A DNA stretch of 52,842 nucleotides. It comes from Rhodocollybia butyracea. Lineage: Eukaryota; Basidiomycota; Agaricomycetes; Agaricales; Omphalotaceae. Location of the stretch: positions 1 to 52,842 of the forward strand of contig JADNRY010000411.1 in the NCBI GenBank assembly GCA_015501585.1, written 5' to 3'. Position 1 is the first letter of the stretch. Each line of letters begins with the position of its first letter. This document shows positions 10,669-21,758 of the stretch, piece after piece. The notes below the pieces were generated by a model. That model was not told the origin of the DNA. It ran no database searches and saw only the letters and a program-made list of their open reading frames with translations. Position numbers and translations under genes: made by a program.

Positions 10669-12500
10669 GCCGTGTTACGTCGTTTAAGCTCTGCTACGAC
10701 TTGGGTTCATCTTAGTGCTGGTCTGCAGTCGGTGATCAGTCATGACTCATGTTCACTGAAAGCTAGTTATCAGTGTACACAGTTTCTTGTATTTGTATTG
10801 CTTGTTCGAACAATAATAAAAACCTTGAATTGCAGCCCAGATGAGAGAAGAGGTAACTACGTTTTCAGGATCACTTTGCGCCGATGGATGCGTGTTTGAA
10901 ATTCTATTTTCCATTGGCCACTTCGTACCTGTTTTCACCTTCACTGTTATGATCTACAGTTCAAAAAGACAGTCGGAGCTGGGTCAAGGAAACTGAGATA
11001 GAGCATCGTTCATTGAAGGGCGTCATCGTGATGCAATCATCTTGAGAACGTTCGTCGTTAATGTTCAGGGCAAACAATGAGTGAATAGAATCACATAACT
11101 AGCCACTTCAGAGAACGGGAGCATGAAGTGCACGGCGCAGATAAGATGCTATTGACATTGAGAGGTACAAGGTTTGACAGGCTTTCGTCTCTGTGGCTCC
11201 TCCTACAACCGTTCATAGCCAGATCGATCATACACGCTCTAGACTTCGAAGTAGCTCTAGTAGAAACGGAAACAACACGACCGAGGTTGAAACATAGGAA
11301 GCGCTAACTTCGACCAATAGAACGAGGGTGGCAATTAAGTAAATGAACTATGACCTCAGTACGCTTCAACGACTGGACCTGCTTTGAAGTATGAGAGGAT
11401 ATACGGATAACAGGGTCCCGGAGCACATACAGCTAAGTTAATCTCCTCGGATATTTGAGCTCCATCCTCGTCCTAGAACCAGCTCCTTGCTAGATTCCTC
11501 AAAGTCCTCAGCATCTTGACGCTCCCCATCGTGCTATTCCAATCGAAAAAAAGATGTGACACGGTGAAAGTTGAACCTGTGGCGTTGCTACAGCCAGTTG
11601 GTCTTCTAGTTCTTCATCTTGCGAGTCATTTCAGATAAGCAGCAGCGACAGGCGTCATTTTATGCCAAAAATACCATCAGAGTTCCAAGCTTGTAATCAG
11701 CGTCCAGAGACCAGTCACCAGAATGCGAGAAAGACGCGAAACTAAACAGTGGCACTGGTAAACCGAAGAAACCTGTTCGGCTGCAACGGGCCGGTACTTT
11801 AGCGCTCTAACCTCTTTTTGTTCCCTTACTCGAGACGAGCTGAGGTTTTGTACTTGTACATCACCTGAGCCTCCTAATGTAGCCTAGCCAGCCAGTGCAC
11901 AACGTGTTTACCCGCTCATTAATACCACTCTGCCAGACTACAGCTTTCAACAGACTGCACCGCCTATGCACTTGGTCAACTTTGGGTGCTTCAAACAAAC
12001 TCGAACCCGCCTTCGGAGTTTGCAGTCAGTCAGCCATCCTCTCTACACTGACATCTCAAAGTTTTGTTGGACTGTCTTTGAATAAAAAGAGCAAATTTGA
12101 ACGAGGCCGGAAGTTTCCAGGATTACTTCTAAACCTCTGGGGTTCGACAACTGCGTAGGCACTGCGTAGGCATCGCGCATCGCGCCACATCTTCATTCAC
12201 TTCATGAATCCTGAATCCAATACTCCCGGAAACCCACTATTCCGAGCCTTGATGAACGGCCGAAGATCCAAAGTTCGTGCCGGTTTCCGAGTGTACTTTC
12301 CATGGTTTGAACCTGAGTGGTTCTTTGCGAATCATTGAGGTCTCCACAGCTGCCGACCTATGCGTTAATCAAACTGCGATAACGCTAGAACTACATCAGG
12401 ACCGAAAATATCTCTCTTCTTCGCTATCAAGCTCTCATCGGGCTCCTCTCTTCTGTAATACTGCAGTACTGCACCGTTATTCACGCTGCATTCAATGGAA
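10669..12500. other. Long intergenic stretch, nothing recognised
   Basis: About 1.8 kb lies between the hydrophobin relic and the first AA14 gene. Only short frames without motifs were seen; no repeat ends, RNA genes or paralogue matches to the rest of the window were recognised. The 3' end holds the AA14-1 promoter. Confidence 0.4.
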
Positions 12501-12506
12501 GTGTCC

Positions 12507-12514
12507 TATATATA
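12507..12514 (+). promoter_or_regulatory. TATA box of AA14 gene 1
   Basis: TATATATA lies 57 bp before the ATG at 12571 and is followed by 'cacgtctaataatctc'. The spacing is short but usual for basidiomycete genes with compact leaders. Confidence 0.5.
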
Positions 12515-12570
12515 CACGTCTAATAATCTCGCGTCTCTCCTCATCTTCACTGTTACAGATAACAACTGCT

Positions 12571-14467
12571 ATGCGATCTTTCAACATTGCTGTCTTGACT
12601 GTACTCGCATATCTTTGCGGTAGAGCTACCGTCGTATGTGCTCATATAGCTGCCTTCACGAGGGGGATGTACTGTCTCAATGTAACAACTTGCTCATCGG
12701 TCAAAAGTGTCCAGCTTACTGATTATCATTAGGGCACTACGGGAAACAACTTCAACTCGGAAGACCCCGTACTCCCATTGTACCAGCTCGAATTCGATCA
12801 GTGGTGGTGTGAGTTTTTCCTTTTTTCCCCAATGAAGATATCTTGACGATGCCATCGGGTTAGTCCATGCTGTCAATGGAGTGCGTCCCAACGTCACCTT
12901 TCACATCAGCGATTTTTGTGACCATCCCTACTAGTGCAACGAACGACCACCCGATCCAGGCGACGTTCTTACACTGTAAGCCTTGATATATATACTCGAG
13001 TACACATATCACATACGCTCTTGTGTTCAGACCCTCCGGAGACTCTGTAGTGCTCGAACTCGCGGGTAACCAAGGCTTCACTTCGTTTTCTTATAATGGG
13101 AAATTTGCGACTGATTGGCCGAATGGTGCGAGAGGCTGAGACTTTATTGAGATCGGTCTACTGACTTGTACCATGCAGGACAAACCTATCCTGACGACCT
13201 TGTGCGTGGTTCTTCGTCTCTCGCTCGAGCCCCTATCAACTGCTAAACTTTCGTTTTGAATAAAGGCCGATCCATCTTGCATCATCTCCCCGAATTGTTC
13301 GTCCGATTCGGTAGCGGATTCACATGTAACTCACGAATTCTTGATAGTACATGCACAAAATGAGTCAATGGCTGCAGGTACCGCGCTTAGTATCTCATAT
13401 CAAGTAAGTCGGTTCGTAGAGGACCTATATTTTCGGAGCCGACGCAAAATAACTTCCTTCCTTCCTTTTTTTCTCTTCGCTTTCTCGGATCGCATTACAG
13501 TCAGATATAACCGAAGTGACTCCCGAGAACCTTGTGGTTATCAGTGTGGCATATGGGTAAATATGTGCTTACTGTTGTAGAGAGAGCATACGTTGATGGT
13601 TTGCTTATAGTACTCCTTTCAAACGTTTTGCTACGTACGATATTCCAGCTGGACTTCCTGCTTGCCCAGAAGGAGGATGCATCTGCGGTGTGAGTGCCCC
13701 GTCCGTTTTCCAGCGTTCACGTCGTCTTAACGCTTTGGGTTTCTGTAGTGGGGTTGGGTGCGTATACATCAGTCAAGTTAGACAGCTGATCTTCAGGCTA
13801 ACACTAACCTCATAGATTCCCAATGGGTAAAAGACTATCAACAAAAAAGTCGAAAGTGTCCTCCTTACTAACGCTACATAACATCCAGATGCGGCGAACG
13901 AAATATGTACCACGAAGCTATTCGCTGCAACGTTACTGGGAATATAGGCACCAAGCCCCTTGCGACTCCCAGGGCTCCCGTGTGGTGCGAAGAAGACCAG
14001 AGCGCATGCATAAAAGGGCCAAAGCAGATGATTTACTGGAACCAGGCGAGCGGAAACAACATCGTCGTCCCGGCTGAGTATGATGCGTCTGGTGTTGAGT
14101 TGAAGAGTCCGAGGTATTCTGCAGTGTGCGGATTCGAAGATGGTTCGTGTTGTACTACTTTGATGGATGCTTTGAGATCTTATATCGCGCAGGTGCGCAG
14201 AGCGATATTTTTGATGATTATAGGTTGGGATTATCGCTACTTATTGGGAGTCTGGTTCAAGTTAACTCATTATTCGACACTAGTTCTTCCGCGGCTACAC
14301 TTGTAGAAAGGTCTATTGAATCGGAACCTGTTTACGGTTCTGCTTCGACAATCGTTAATCCATCAATCTCTGCCCAGGTTTCTGATGATCTTACTCTGGT
14401 AGCGAGTTCTATTCGTCGCAGTCATCGCGCTATGAGGAAGGTTGAAAAGGAGAGTGGTATGTCTTAG
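12571..14467 (+). CDS. AA14-type lytic polysaccharide monooxygenase 1
   Basis: Fourteen exons give 377 codons: 12571-12681, 12733-12808, 12864-12880, 12935-12975, 13031-13125, 13179-13201, 13266-13296, 13348-13403, 13501-13556, 13611-13689, 13749-13757, 13816-13826, 13889-14142, 14193-14467. All introns are GT-AG (50-97 bp) and in frame. A signal peptide (1-24) is followed by His25, the N-terminal copper-binding histidine (HIAAFTRGMYC). WWFHAVNGC, a second His in HAQN(E)[15 protein letters not shown] and the MYHEA tyrosine motif follow; these match the AA14 family, copper oxidases that cleave xylan on cellulose. The tail after SDIF is about 90 residues and not Ser-rich, unlike gene 2. Two introns use GTTCGT donors. 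An alternative in-frame readthrough of 13297-13347 is possible. Confidence 0.88.
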
Positions 14468-15969
14468 GAAATCCAAAGTAAATCTAAAGTTTAAGTACTG
14501 CGATAGATTTCAAGTTCAAGACCTTTGTACTACGTATGTAACTGTATCCCAACTCTTGATTTTCTGCCTTTTCAATTCGGCACAGTCGAGCCTAACATTG
14601 CGAATGCTTACTACTTAGTACTTGGTACTAGTCTGTTCCTCGGCCTTCTGCCAGTGCTTATTCCAATAAAGCGATCTTCGACAACAGCTCCATCGTAGCC
14701 TTGATCTAATCGGCTTGGTGAGATCTTGAATGTGAATGCACTCGGAAGGCATGGATGGATCGAGGTCCCCATCCGTAACGCTCAAGCCCCAAGCCTGACG
14801 CACAAGTAGTGAGAACAAACGCTTTGCCTTTTGGATTTCAACGTCAACTCCGTAGTTCATAGCACGAGTTCATTACTATGTTTTGTTCCATAAACGAACT
14901 TGCTGCCTTTGACGCTCCTCCATCGCCAGGTGCTCATATCACTACCATTGTGAACCCCTAAAACCCTACTTGGGATGTTCTTAACGAGTCAGCGTCAACC
15001 TTGTTCCGAAGCACTTACCTGTAGCTGCTACTGAGCTCACAATGGTTCGGTGTCCTCTCGCGTCCAAGGCCTTCCATTCCTGACCGCAGTGTATCTCCAA
15101 TTTGAGTATTCGCCGTTCAGTTTTACCACGTTTCTCACAGACGGTGCATCGTGTCTAGACAGAATGATTACAGGCAGGCCGCTTGGTCCCGGTCAGGCTT
15201 GACGGTGCTTGTGCACTAAGTAATATAAAGTATCAACGTTCCAACCCTGGGCGCGCTTAGCGATGTCGATGAGCTCGAGGCTCTTGGCGGTTACAAAACT
15301 CCGAGCTTTTCGTGTTCCAGCTTGCAAAGTCCTCTGTGGTTGAGCTTGTCACGTTTAGACTAGACTCTTAGAGGGTAATCTGGCTGAGAGACTGGAGTAC
15401 GGACGCAGTACTTGATACGCAGCAGTGACGTTTAGTTACAGTCAGTTACGTCCGCCCGCGGCTAACTATGAAGCTGTACCTCAGTGCCTGAGACATTACT
15501 GCAACTTGAGTCATTGTGGCGTTGCTAGAATGGAGGTGTTCGTAACCAAGAGGAGGAGGAGGAGAGGGAAGAGTTTCAAGGTCGTCGCTGTTGTTTCTGC
15601 AGAGAGGAGATATCCTCGATGGAAGTACTGAAACAACAAGCTTTTTTTTCTTGTTGAACGCGGCAAAATTTGACCTTTGTTTTTAATCAAGATACGACTT
15701 ATCTCCATTTCTCCATTTCTATGACGACTAAAGTATTATATACGGGGTTCTCTGATGCGATCAACGGGCTCCGGGCAGAAAACCCTTCTAAAGCGCTCCA
15801 TCAAATTGTTGAAACGATAATTCCTTCTCTCTTTTGTACAGTCAAGACCGGTCGCGTCAAGTCTCTCTTTCGTGTTCTTCGAGCCCTTTTTATTATCCAT
15901 AGTTAATCGGAGGCGGTCCACATTCGTTTTACAACTCTTTAGCCAACAACTAGCCGTTTCTTCAGCATT
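14468..15969. other. Intergenic between AA14 genes
   Basis: This holds the 3' flank of AA14-1 and the 5' flank of AA14-2. TATTATATAC at about 15735-15743 may be the TATA element of AA14-2, about 230 bp before its ATG. A purine tract (GAGGAGGAGGAGAGG) lies at about 15550-15565. No gene was recognised. Confidence 0.4.
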
Positions 15970-18300
15970 ATGCGTTCTGTTGTTTTGGCTGCAGCGATTG
16001 GTTTATGGGCTGCCAGTGCCAATGCACACTTGGCCATCTTCACCAAGGGAATGTGGTGTCAAAATGTACGTCTTTTCGAACTATCTTTTCGCGTTTTCAT
16101 TTTCTTATCGTCGTCTAAAGGGAACCGATGGAAACAACCTGAACTCTGACGATCCTGTTACTCCGTTATATGAACTTGAACAGGACCAGTGGTGGTGTAT
16201 GTTCATCAATTTTTTCGTTGTTCATTTTACTCACTGTTTCCCTGGAACAGTCCATGCCGTCAACGGTGTAAGCTTCAACCAAATTTTACGAGCCATCTTC
16301 TCACTTCCGGCACTTTTTTAGTGTAACAACCGCCCTCCTGCTGACGGAGATATCCTCTCATTGTTAGTGTCGCGCGTTTCATAACGTGAACTACCGTTCT
16401 GAACGAATTTTCGACAGACCTGCAGGTTCCTCGGTCACAGTTGAGATCGCTGCCAACCAAGGGTACACTTCCCTTTCTTTCGGCGGGCAATTCGCATCTG
16501 ACTGGCCGGATGGCCAAACCTATCCCGATGTATGATTAAATCCACACGCTTTCTCTGTTTCTATGCTTACCTCGGTGTTTTTTTACCTCCTCTTCAGAAC
16601 TATGTCTGTATCCATAACGTCTTCTCTTCCTTCCATCCTCTTAATTTCCCTCTTCGTTATAGAACGTTCCGACGTGTATTACCACACCCAACAGTGAGTA
16701 GCGATTTTGTCGGATCGTTTTTGGGATGCTTATCAACCACCGCCCGCAGTGCACACTCAGAATCAGTCGATGGCGGGTGAGCGCATGCTTGTGTATACAT
16801 CTGAAACCGCTTTACATGTCTAATGGCTCTACCTCTTTTTCTAGCTGGAACTGCGCTCGCGATCGCTTATGTGGTACGTTGGCGTTTTAGACTTACCATT
16901 CTTTCCGCTGATGATCATGCCCCTCTCTAGTCCGACATCGCCGACGTCACTCCCGAAAACCTTGTTGTCTTCTCAGTAGCTTACAAGTACGTTGAATTTT
17001 TCTCGTATCTCTTCGCGTAGATTGTAACATGCTTACGCTTGCGGTTCGTAGCACTCCATGGAAACGTATGACGACCTACGATATCCCTGCGGATATGCCT
17101 GCGTGCCCCGAAGGTGGCTGCATTTGTGGTGTGAGTGTCTGAATCTCCTGTATTCATCTATCCCGATCACTGATTGCTTGGTATTTATCCAGTGGGGCTG
17201 GGTGTGTACCGAAATTCATGAGAAGCAGTTGATATTCTAACATTTTTGTTATGGGAAATAGATTCCAAACGCGTGAGTCGCTTAATTAAGGTCTTTCTAT
17301 CGTCTAATTGACCCCTCTCCATCCGTTTAGTTGCGGTCAGGCGAACATCTATCACGAAGCCATCCGATGCACCGTCACCGGAGCCACTAGTACCACCCCC
17401 GTCGGCACTCCTCAGCCTCCGGTATGGTGCGAGGACGATCCCAGCGCATGCGTCACTGGTCCCAAGCAGATGCTTTACTGGCACCAAGCGAGCGGCAACA
17501 ATATCGAAGTGACTGGAACTGACTTGGCTGGAGAACTCAAGAGCCCAGCGTACAAGTAAGTTTTACCGATCTTTGTCTTCATACATATGTGTACCGCGTA
17601 CTAACTACACTTGTTATCTAGCGCCAAATGTGGTTTTGCGGATGGTATGTTGGGATAGATGTTTATATCAATGTTATATTGTCACTAATACTGGTATTCC
17701 GTTCTAGGAGCGCAAAATGATATTTTCACTGGGTCCGGAACGGTTTCGCCGCCACCTTCCTCTTCTGCGGCGTCTCAATCTTCCTCGTCGGCCACGACTT
17801 CATCGACTGCGGATTCGAACGAGTCTTCCTCCTCCTCCGATAGCTCCAGCTCTAGCGCAACTTCCGCCGCGAGCTCCGACTCCAGCGCCACTTCTGCTGC
17901 GAGCTCTGACTCCGGCTCATCCTCTGACGGCTCCAGCCCCACCTCCGACGCCGCTCCTACCCCAACCCCCAACTCCAATTCCGACCTCTCCAATTCCGAC
18001 TCCTCCGACTCGGGCTCCAATTCCGATGCGCCCGACTCTTTCCCCAGCTCCATTCCCAGCTCTCTGACCTCCTCATCAACCATCTCTGCTGAATCTCTGG
18101 TAGCTGTTACGGCCGCCGCGTCTTCAACTACAACTACTTCTACTTCCACGACAACCGATACAGCTGCCTCGTCCTCCTCGCCCACTCGTAACTGCAAACC
18201 GAGGAAACGGAGTGAGCCGGTCGCAGAGCGCAGAGCTGTAGACCATAGAGCTGTTTCGGCCCACCGCAGGAAGGCTCATCAACGTCTTGGGTTTGATTAG
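15970..18300 (+). CDS. AA14-type lytic polysaccharide monooxygenase 2 with Ser-rich tail
   Basis: Sixteen exons give 476 codons: 15970-16065, 16121-16196, 16251-16267, 16322-16362, 16418-16529, 16598-16603, 16663-16693, 16750-16776, 16845-16873, 16931-16986, 17052-17130, 17193-17201, 17262-17272, 17331-17555, 17622-17644, 17708-18300. A 19-residue signal is followed by His20 ([11 protein letters not shown]). WWFHAVNGC, the MHTQNQ histidine, [14 protein letters not shown], the IYHEA tyrosine and [13 protein letters not shown] follow, ending the catalytic module at QNDIFTGSG. The last exon adds about 180 residues of Ser/Thr/Ala/Asp-rich linker and a basic end (CKPRKRSEP), with no cellulose-binding domain. 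The linker may be O-glycosylated. Exon 6 is only 6 nt. The gene belongs to a tandem pair with AA14-1; copies of its exon 14 and 3' flank lie elsewhere in the window. Confidence 0.9.
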
Positions 18301-18444
18301 GAAGATTTAGGAGAGTAGACGGAGCGAAGGTCCTTGAGGTCCGAACCGCACTTGTCTCGCGTCTGTGGCGCAGGAAGCGACAAGCCAAAATACAAAAGCT
18401 CGAAAATTCCGTTCATTTACAATGATATCCCTCGTTTATACATG

Positions 18445-19286
18445 CATAGTCCTCGTTCGTTTGTTTGTACATTCCCTAGTTTGCTTGGTTTGCTTGTCCT
18501 ACCCGATGCTCATATTTCGATGTTTTTTACCATTCGTTTCCGACGTATGTAGATTCGTACGTCTATCCGTCCCTCCTGTTGGTGTGATATGCATCCATGT
18601 CCATGTCCCTGTCCTGTCCCTATACCTCCATTGCTCCTTGACTCTTCGCTTGCTTCCTTTCTTTTTCTCCAATGCGAAGATTGATATCATTACTCGCTCC
18701 CTTGTAGCTAGTCACAGGTAGGGCTTTGTTGGATCGATAGTCAAGGCTGGTTGGTATTTTTGTTTCTGTTTCACTCCTCCATACCCATTTCTTTCTTCTT
18801 TTGCGTGCTTGCGTGCATTTGTAATGGCTTGGTTTTGATACCCTTGGCTTATATTGATGCTTCCCTTTTCTCGCTGTTTTCTTGTTTGCCCTCTGCTGTT
18901 CCATGGGAACTGGTCTCGAAGGACTTCTCGCTGCAACGCTTGTGCCCTGGATGGCTTGTTGTTAAGCTGGTGAGACTGGTGAGGTTGGTGTTTTGATGTT
19001 TTTAGATGTTAAGATGTAACGCATACATGGTCCCCTTCATCCTCATTCCTCTTTCCCTCCCGCACATACCCGTATTGTGCTCTTTGCATTACCCTTTGTG
19101 TGCTGTTGGAAATATATGGATTCGGAGTTGTGTATACCTGATGGTGTGTCTGGGTCTATGTCTAAAAAATGTTAGTGTAAGACTATAAGTAGTTTAAATG
19201 GGTTTGAACAATTGTATTGTTAAGAGAAGGTATATGTGTAGTGTTAAGGTAGGATGGCAATTTGAGAGAGTCTGAAGTTAGGAACT
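18445..19286. repeat. 3' flank of AA14-2, source of a duplicated segment
   Basis: The pyrimidine-rich flank recurs at 33561-33785 (same strand, high similarity, one internal deletion) and, more diverged, at 44150-44760. It probably includes the AA14-2 3' UTR. The open frames in it follow from low-complexity T/C tracts and are not genes. Confidence 0.6.
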
Positions 19287-19293
19287 ACTGGGC

Positions 19294-19435
19294 TGTGACG
19301 GTAGTCACACGAAGAGATACTCGGAATGACAGGGATAGCGCTGGATTCAAAGTAAACTAATCTCTATCTACGTACAATCGAGTCTTATATAGGGTGGAAG
19401 GATCGGTCCGGCGGGGATTGATCCGTACTGTTACA
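19294..19435 (-). repeat. Gypsy 3' LTR
   Basis: This 142-bp LTR ends in TGTGACGG...TGTTACA on the plus strand and is preceded on the minus strand by a polypurine stretch. It differs from the 5' LTR (27178-27319) by three substitutions. Confidence 0.93.
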
Positions 19436-19541
19436 TACGCCCTCCTGGTCTACGAAGAAGACCACACAAAAGTCGAGAGTAAAAGTAAGTAAGCAAAAAA
19501 TGTGACGAATTTTAAGTGCGTGGAGCGCGTTATGTGAATTT

Positions 19542-21758
19542 TTATTTAAAAGTGGCAAGTAAAGAAAGAAATAGTGTTTTAAAAGAGCACCAACTCTGAG
19601 CCGAACTAAGCAGCTTTGGACTTCCCTTTAGAAGATTCCGCCTTCGGCTTGGGAGCATACAGAAGGCCACTTCACCTAGGCAAATAGATTGAGTGTGGAT
19701 CTCGCTGACGTTGTCTCCTTGAATAGGGAGAGGAACGTCGCTACCAACGTCAACAGTTGTTGGGTTTAATCCGATCTGTACCTTGTATGTATATATCCAA
19801 GGTGTACCCAGAATAATATCGTAGTTTGATACATTTGCAATATTGAAGTAGTGCGGGGCATTAATTTTCTGATATTTCAGATTTACTGTAGTCCCGCAAA
19901 GGATTCTCGAACGTGATCCTTGGATAGCAAGATGCAAAGGTAAAGGTGTAGGCATATATTTCTTTTCCACCTTCAATTGATCAGCTAACTGGGTAGACAT
20001 AAAATCTCCCAGTGAACCTGAGTCAATTAACACACGCGCTGGCCTATCATTAATTTTTACAACTATCACAATAGGTCGGGGAACAAGACGCCCAACGCTC
20101 TTCACAATTCCAGAGTTGCGTTGTAGACCTGGATAGGTATGTGGTTCAATATATGAACTCGCAATACTTGTGACGTGCACTAATCCATTTCGTTCTTCCC
20201 AATGCAGGTTTCCAAAGAGCAAATGGAGATTTGCATCTGAATATTCAACAAATCGGTCCAATTCACGTTCGAACCCGCCCTCCGGCGCGCCGTATAGAAA
20301 TCCTGGAAGGAACTCGTATTCAACGGGTCCCCTAAGTCGGTTAAGGAGCTCATCATGGGCTACCTTCAACCGTTTGTTATACCAATCTGGTAAGTTAAAA
20401 TCTGGATTCAGTAAAAATTCTACTGATATGCGTGTCTTGAAGTCATGACCTTTGTCTTCAATGATGTACAATGAAGGTACTTCCGGGTCAACGTAAACAT
20501 CATAATTATGTCTACTAGTATATTCCGGATTGTCAAAGTCAGGAATAAATGGAACGTGGCGGGCGAGCATATTTCTCGCCGCAACAGCCAGTACGTTCCC
20601 CATTCTGGGATAGTCCATGTCCTCGAATTCAGGTAAGCTTGCGTCAATGGCACAAACTTCATTCCAATGGTCCCCCGGGACAAAGCTCGGGCGGCATACT
20701 AACCACATTGGAATATGGTGTTTTAGATTTCGAAGATGGTGAAGTACCACAAGTGACTGACCACTCTGCGTGTGCCAAGCTGAAAACCGAGTGTATCCCG
20801 GCTCAAGTAATTTACTGTCTCCCAGGAAAGGCTGGCTAAGCTCAAGCCGGTCTTCAACAGCACGAGCCATCAGTTCCCCCTGACGGCGACGTGACCAGTT
20901 AAGTCTCCTAGCTTCTCGGAATGCCTTACGCTCAGCTGACTGTTTCATACGCTGATAGTGGAGGTCTTGCTCCGCAATAATTTTGGATAAACGCTTATGC
21001 CACCAGCCCACTAAGTCGAACTTGGTGTTTTGTAACTGCGTAAGACTTAAACGCTCACTGCAGACTCCAACTTCTTGGTCCGTAAAATCATAATAAATTT
21101 CAGATCCAATACGCAACTGACATACAAGGAAACGTTCTAGTGGATCCTCAACTGGAGGCATTCGGCTCTTCGGATAAGCCGGTATTCCACAGGTGAGTAC
21201 AAACATTATTCCTTGCTGGTACACATCACTGATTTTTCTACTTTCAAGGCAATGTGGTGAGTTAATCTCACAGTCAAGAAGCTGAGCCCGCTGCCCCGCA
21301 TACCACGCGGCGGGCCGAAACTCTGGATTCAACAAAGTCTCAGTTGAGATTAGGAGCTCTCCATAGTTGGAGTCCTCATCAAGAATAGCATAAGTATCTG
21401 TATTTTTCTTATAGACACTGAAGCGGTAAGAAGACTGCGATCCCCAGTAAATTTCATCACCAGGGTACGGTGCATAATGATTCAGTATGAATGTAGTAGT
21501 CAAACTACTAATAAAATCACTAATGCGATTATGCCACCGCTCAGGTTCGACCTTCCCGTGCAAAAAGAAGTTCAACCAGGGTGTTTCAGGATATCCAAAG
21601 ATATCTTTAGCAGCGTCCGCGAATGAATATTTGGGTTTGCCGTCTTCCCCTACTGTGAAACGGATAGAATCTATTGGCGAGTCAATCTCTGATTGTAGCT
21701 CATTGTCAAATTCACCGTCTTCACTCTCAGAGTTGGAGACGCATTGGAGGGAGGGCAT
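19542..21758 (-). CDS. Gypsy ORF with retroviral-type aspartic protease
   Basis: A 738-codon frame. The first 60 residues are acidic (Ser/Glu/Asp), and a long middle part (about 80-530) of unknown function has several repeated 'WYxxRL' and 'FR/PDFxxPEY' segments. The C-terminal fifth is a pepsin-like retroviral protease with the catalytic RVLIDSGSLGDFMS motif (residues about 575-590) and the flap-distal ILGTPWI motif. In complete Gypsy elements this would be followed by reverse transcriptase; here the frame ends about 100 bp before the LTR. The acidic N-terminus resembles the end of the preceding gag frame, and the two were probably one polyprotein separated by a stop near 21765. Confidence 0.75.
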   Translation of the reverse strand: MPSLQCVSNSESEDGEFDNELQSEIDSPIDSIRFTVGEDGKPKYSFADAAKDIFGYPETPWLNFFLHGKVEPERWHNRISDFISSLTTTFILNHYAPYPGDEIYWGSQSSYRFSVYKKNTDTYAILDEDSNYGELLISTETLLNPEFRPAAWYAGQRAQLLDCEINSPHCLESRKISDVYQQGIMFVLTCGIPAYPKSRMPPVEDPLERFLVCQLRIGSEIYYDFTDQEVGVCSERLSLTQLQNTKFDLVGWWHKRLSKIIAEQDLHYQRMKQSAERKAFREARRLNWSRRRQGELMARAVEDRLELSQPFLGDSKLLEPGYTRFSAWHTQSGQSLVVLHHLRNLKHHIPMWLVCRPSFVPGDHWNEVCAIDASLPEFEDMDYPRMGNVLAVAARNMLARHVPFIPDFDNPEYTSRHNYDVYVDPEVPSLYIIEDKGHDFKTRISVEFLLNPDFNLPDWYNKRLKVAHDELLNRLRGPVEYEFLPGFLYGAPEGGFERELDRFVEYSDANLHLLFGNLHWEERNGLVHVTSIASSYIEPHTYPGLQRNSGIVKSVGRLVPRPIVIVVKINDRPARVLIDSGSLGDFMSTQLADQLKVEKKYMPTPLPLHLAIQGSRSRILCGTTVNLKYQKINAPHYFNIANVSNYDIILGTPWIYTYKVQIGLNPTTVDVGSDVPLPIQGDNVSEIHTQSICLGEVAFCMLPSRRRNLLKGSPKLLSSAQSWCSFKTLFLSLLATFK

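Noticed and set aside
13297..13347. Reading through this segment as exon in AA14-1
   Set aside because: It is in frame, but the aligned position in AA14-2 is an intron, and splicing with GT...AG gives the conserved spacing before the HAQN motif. Kept as an alternative only.
17717..18197. Proline-rich plus-strand frame and Glu/Val-rich minus-strand frame
   Set aside because: They are shadows of the Ser/Asp-rich tail exon of AA14-2, which is in frame with the catalytic domain after splicing.
19436..19541. Search for a hidden reverse transcriptase/integrase between protease and LTR
   Set aside because: Only about 100 bp are available and no YxDD, RNase H or integrase motif was found in any frame of the element.
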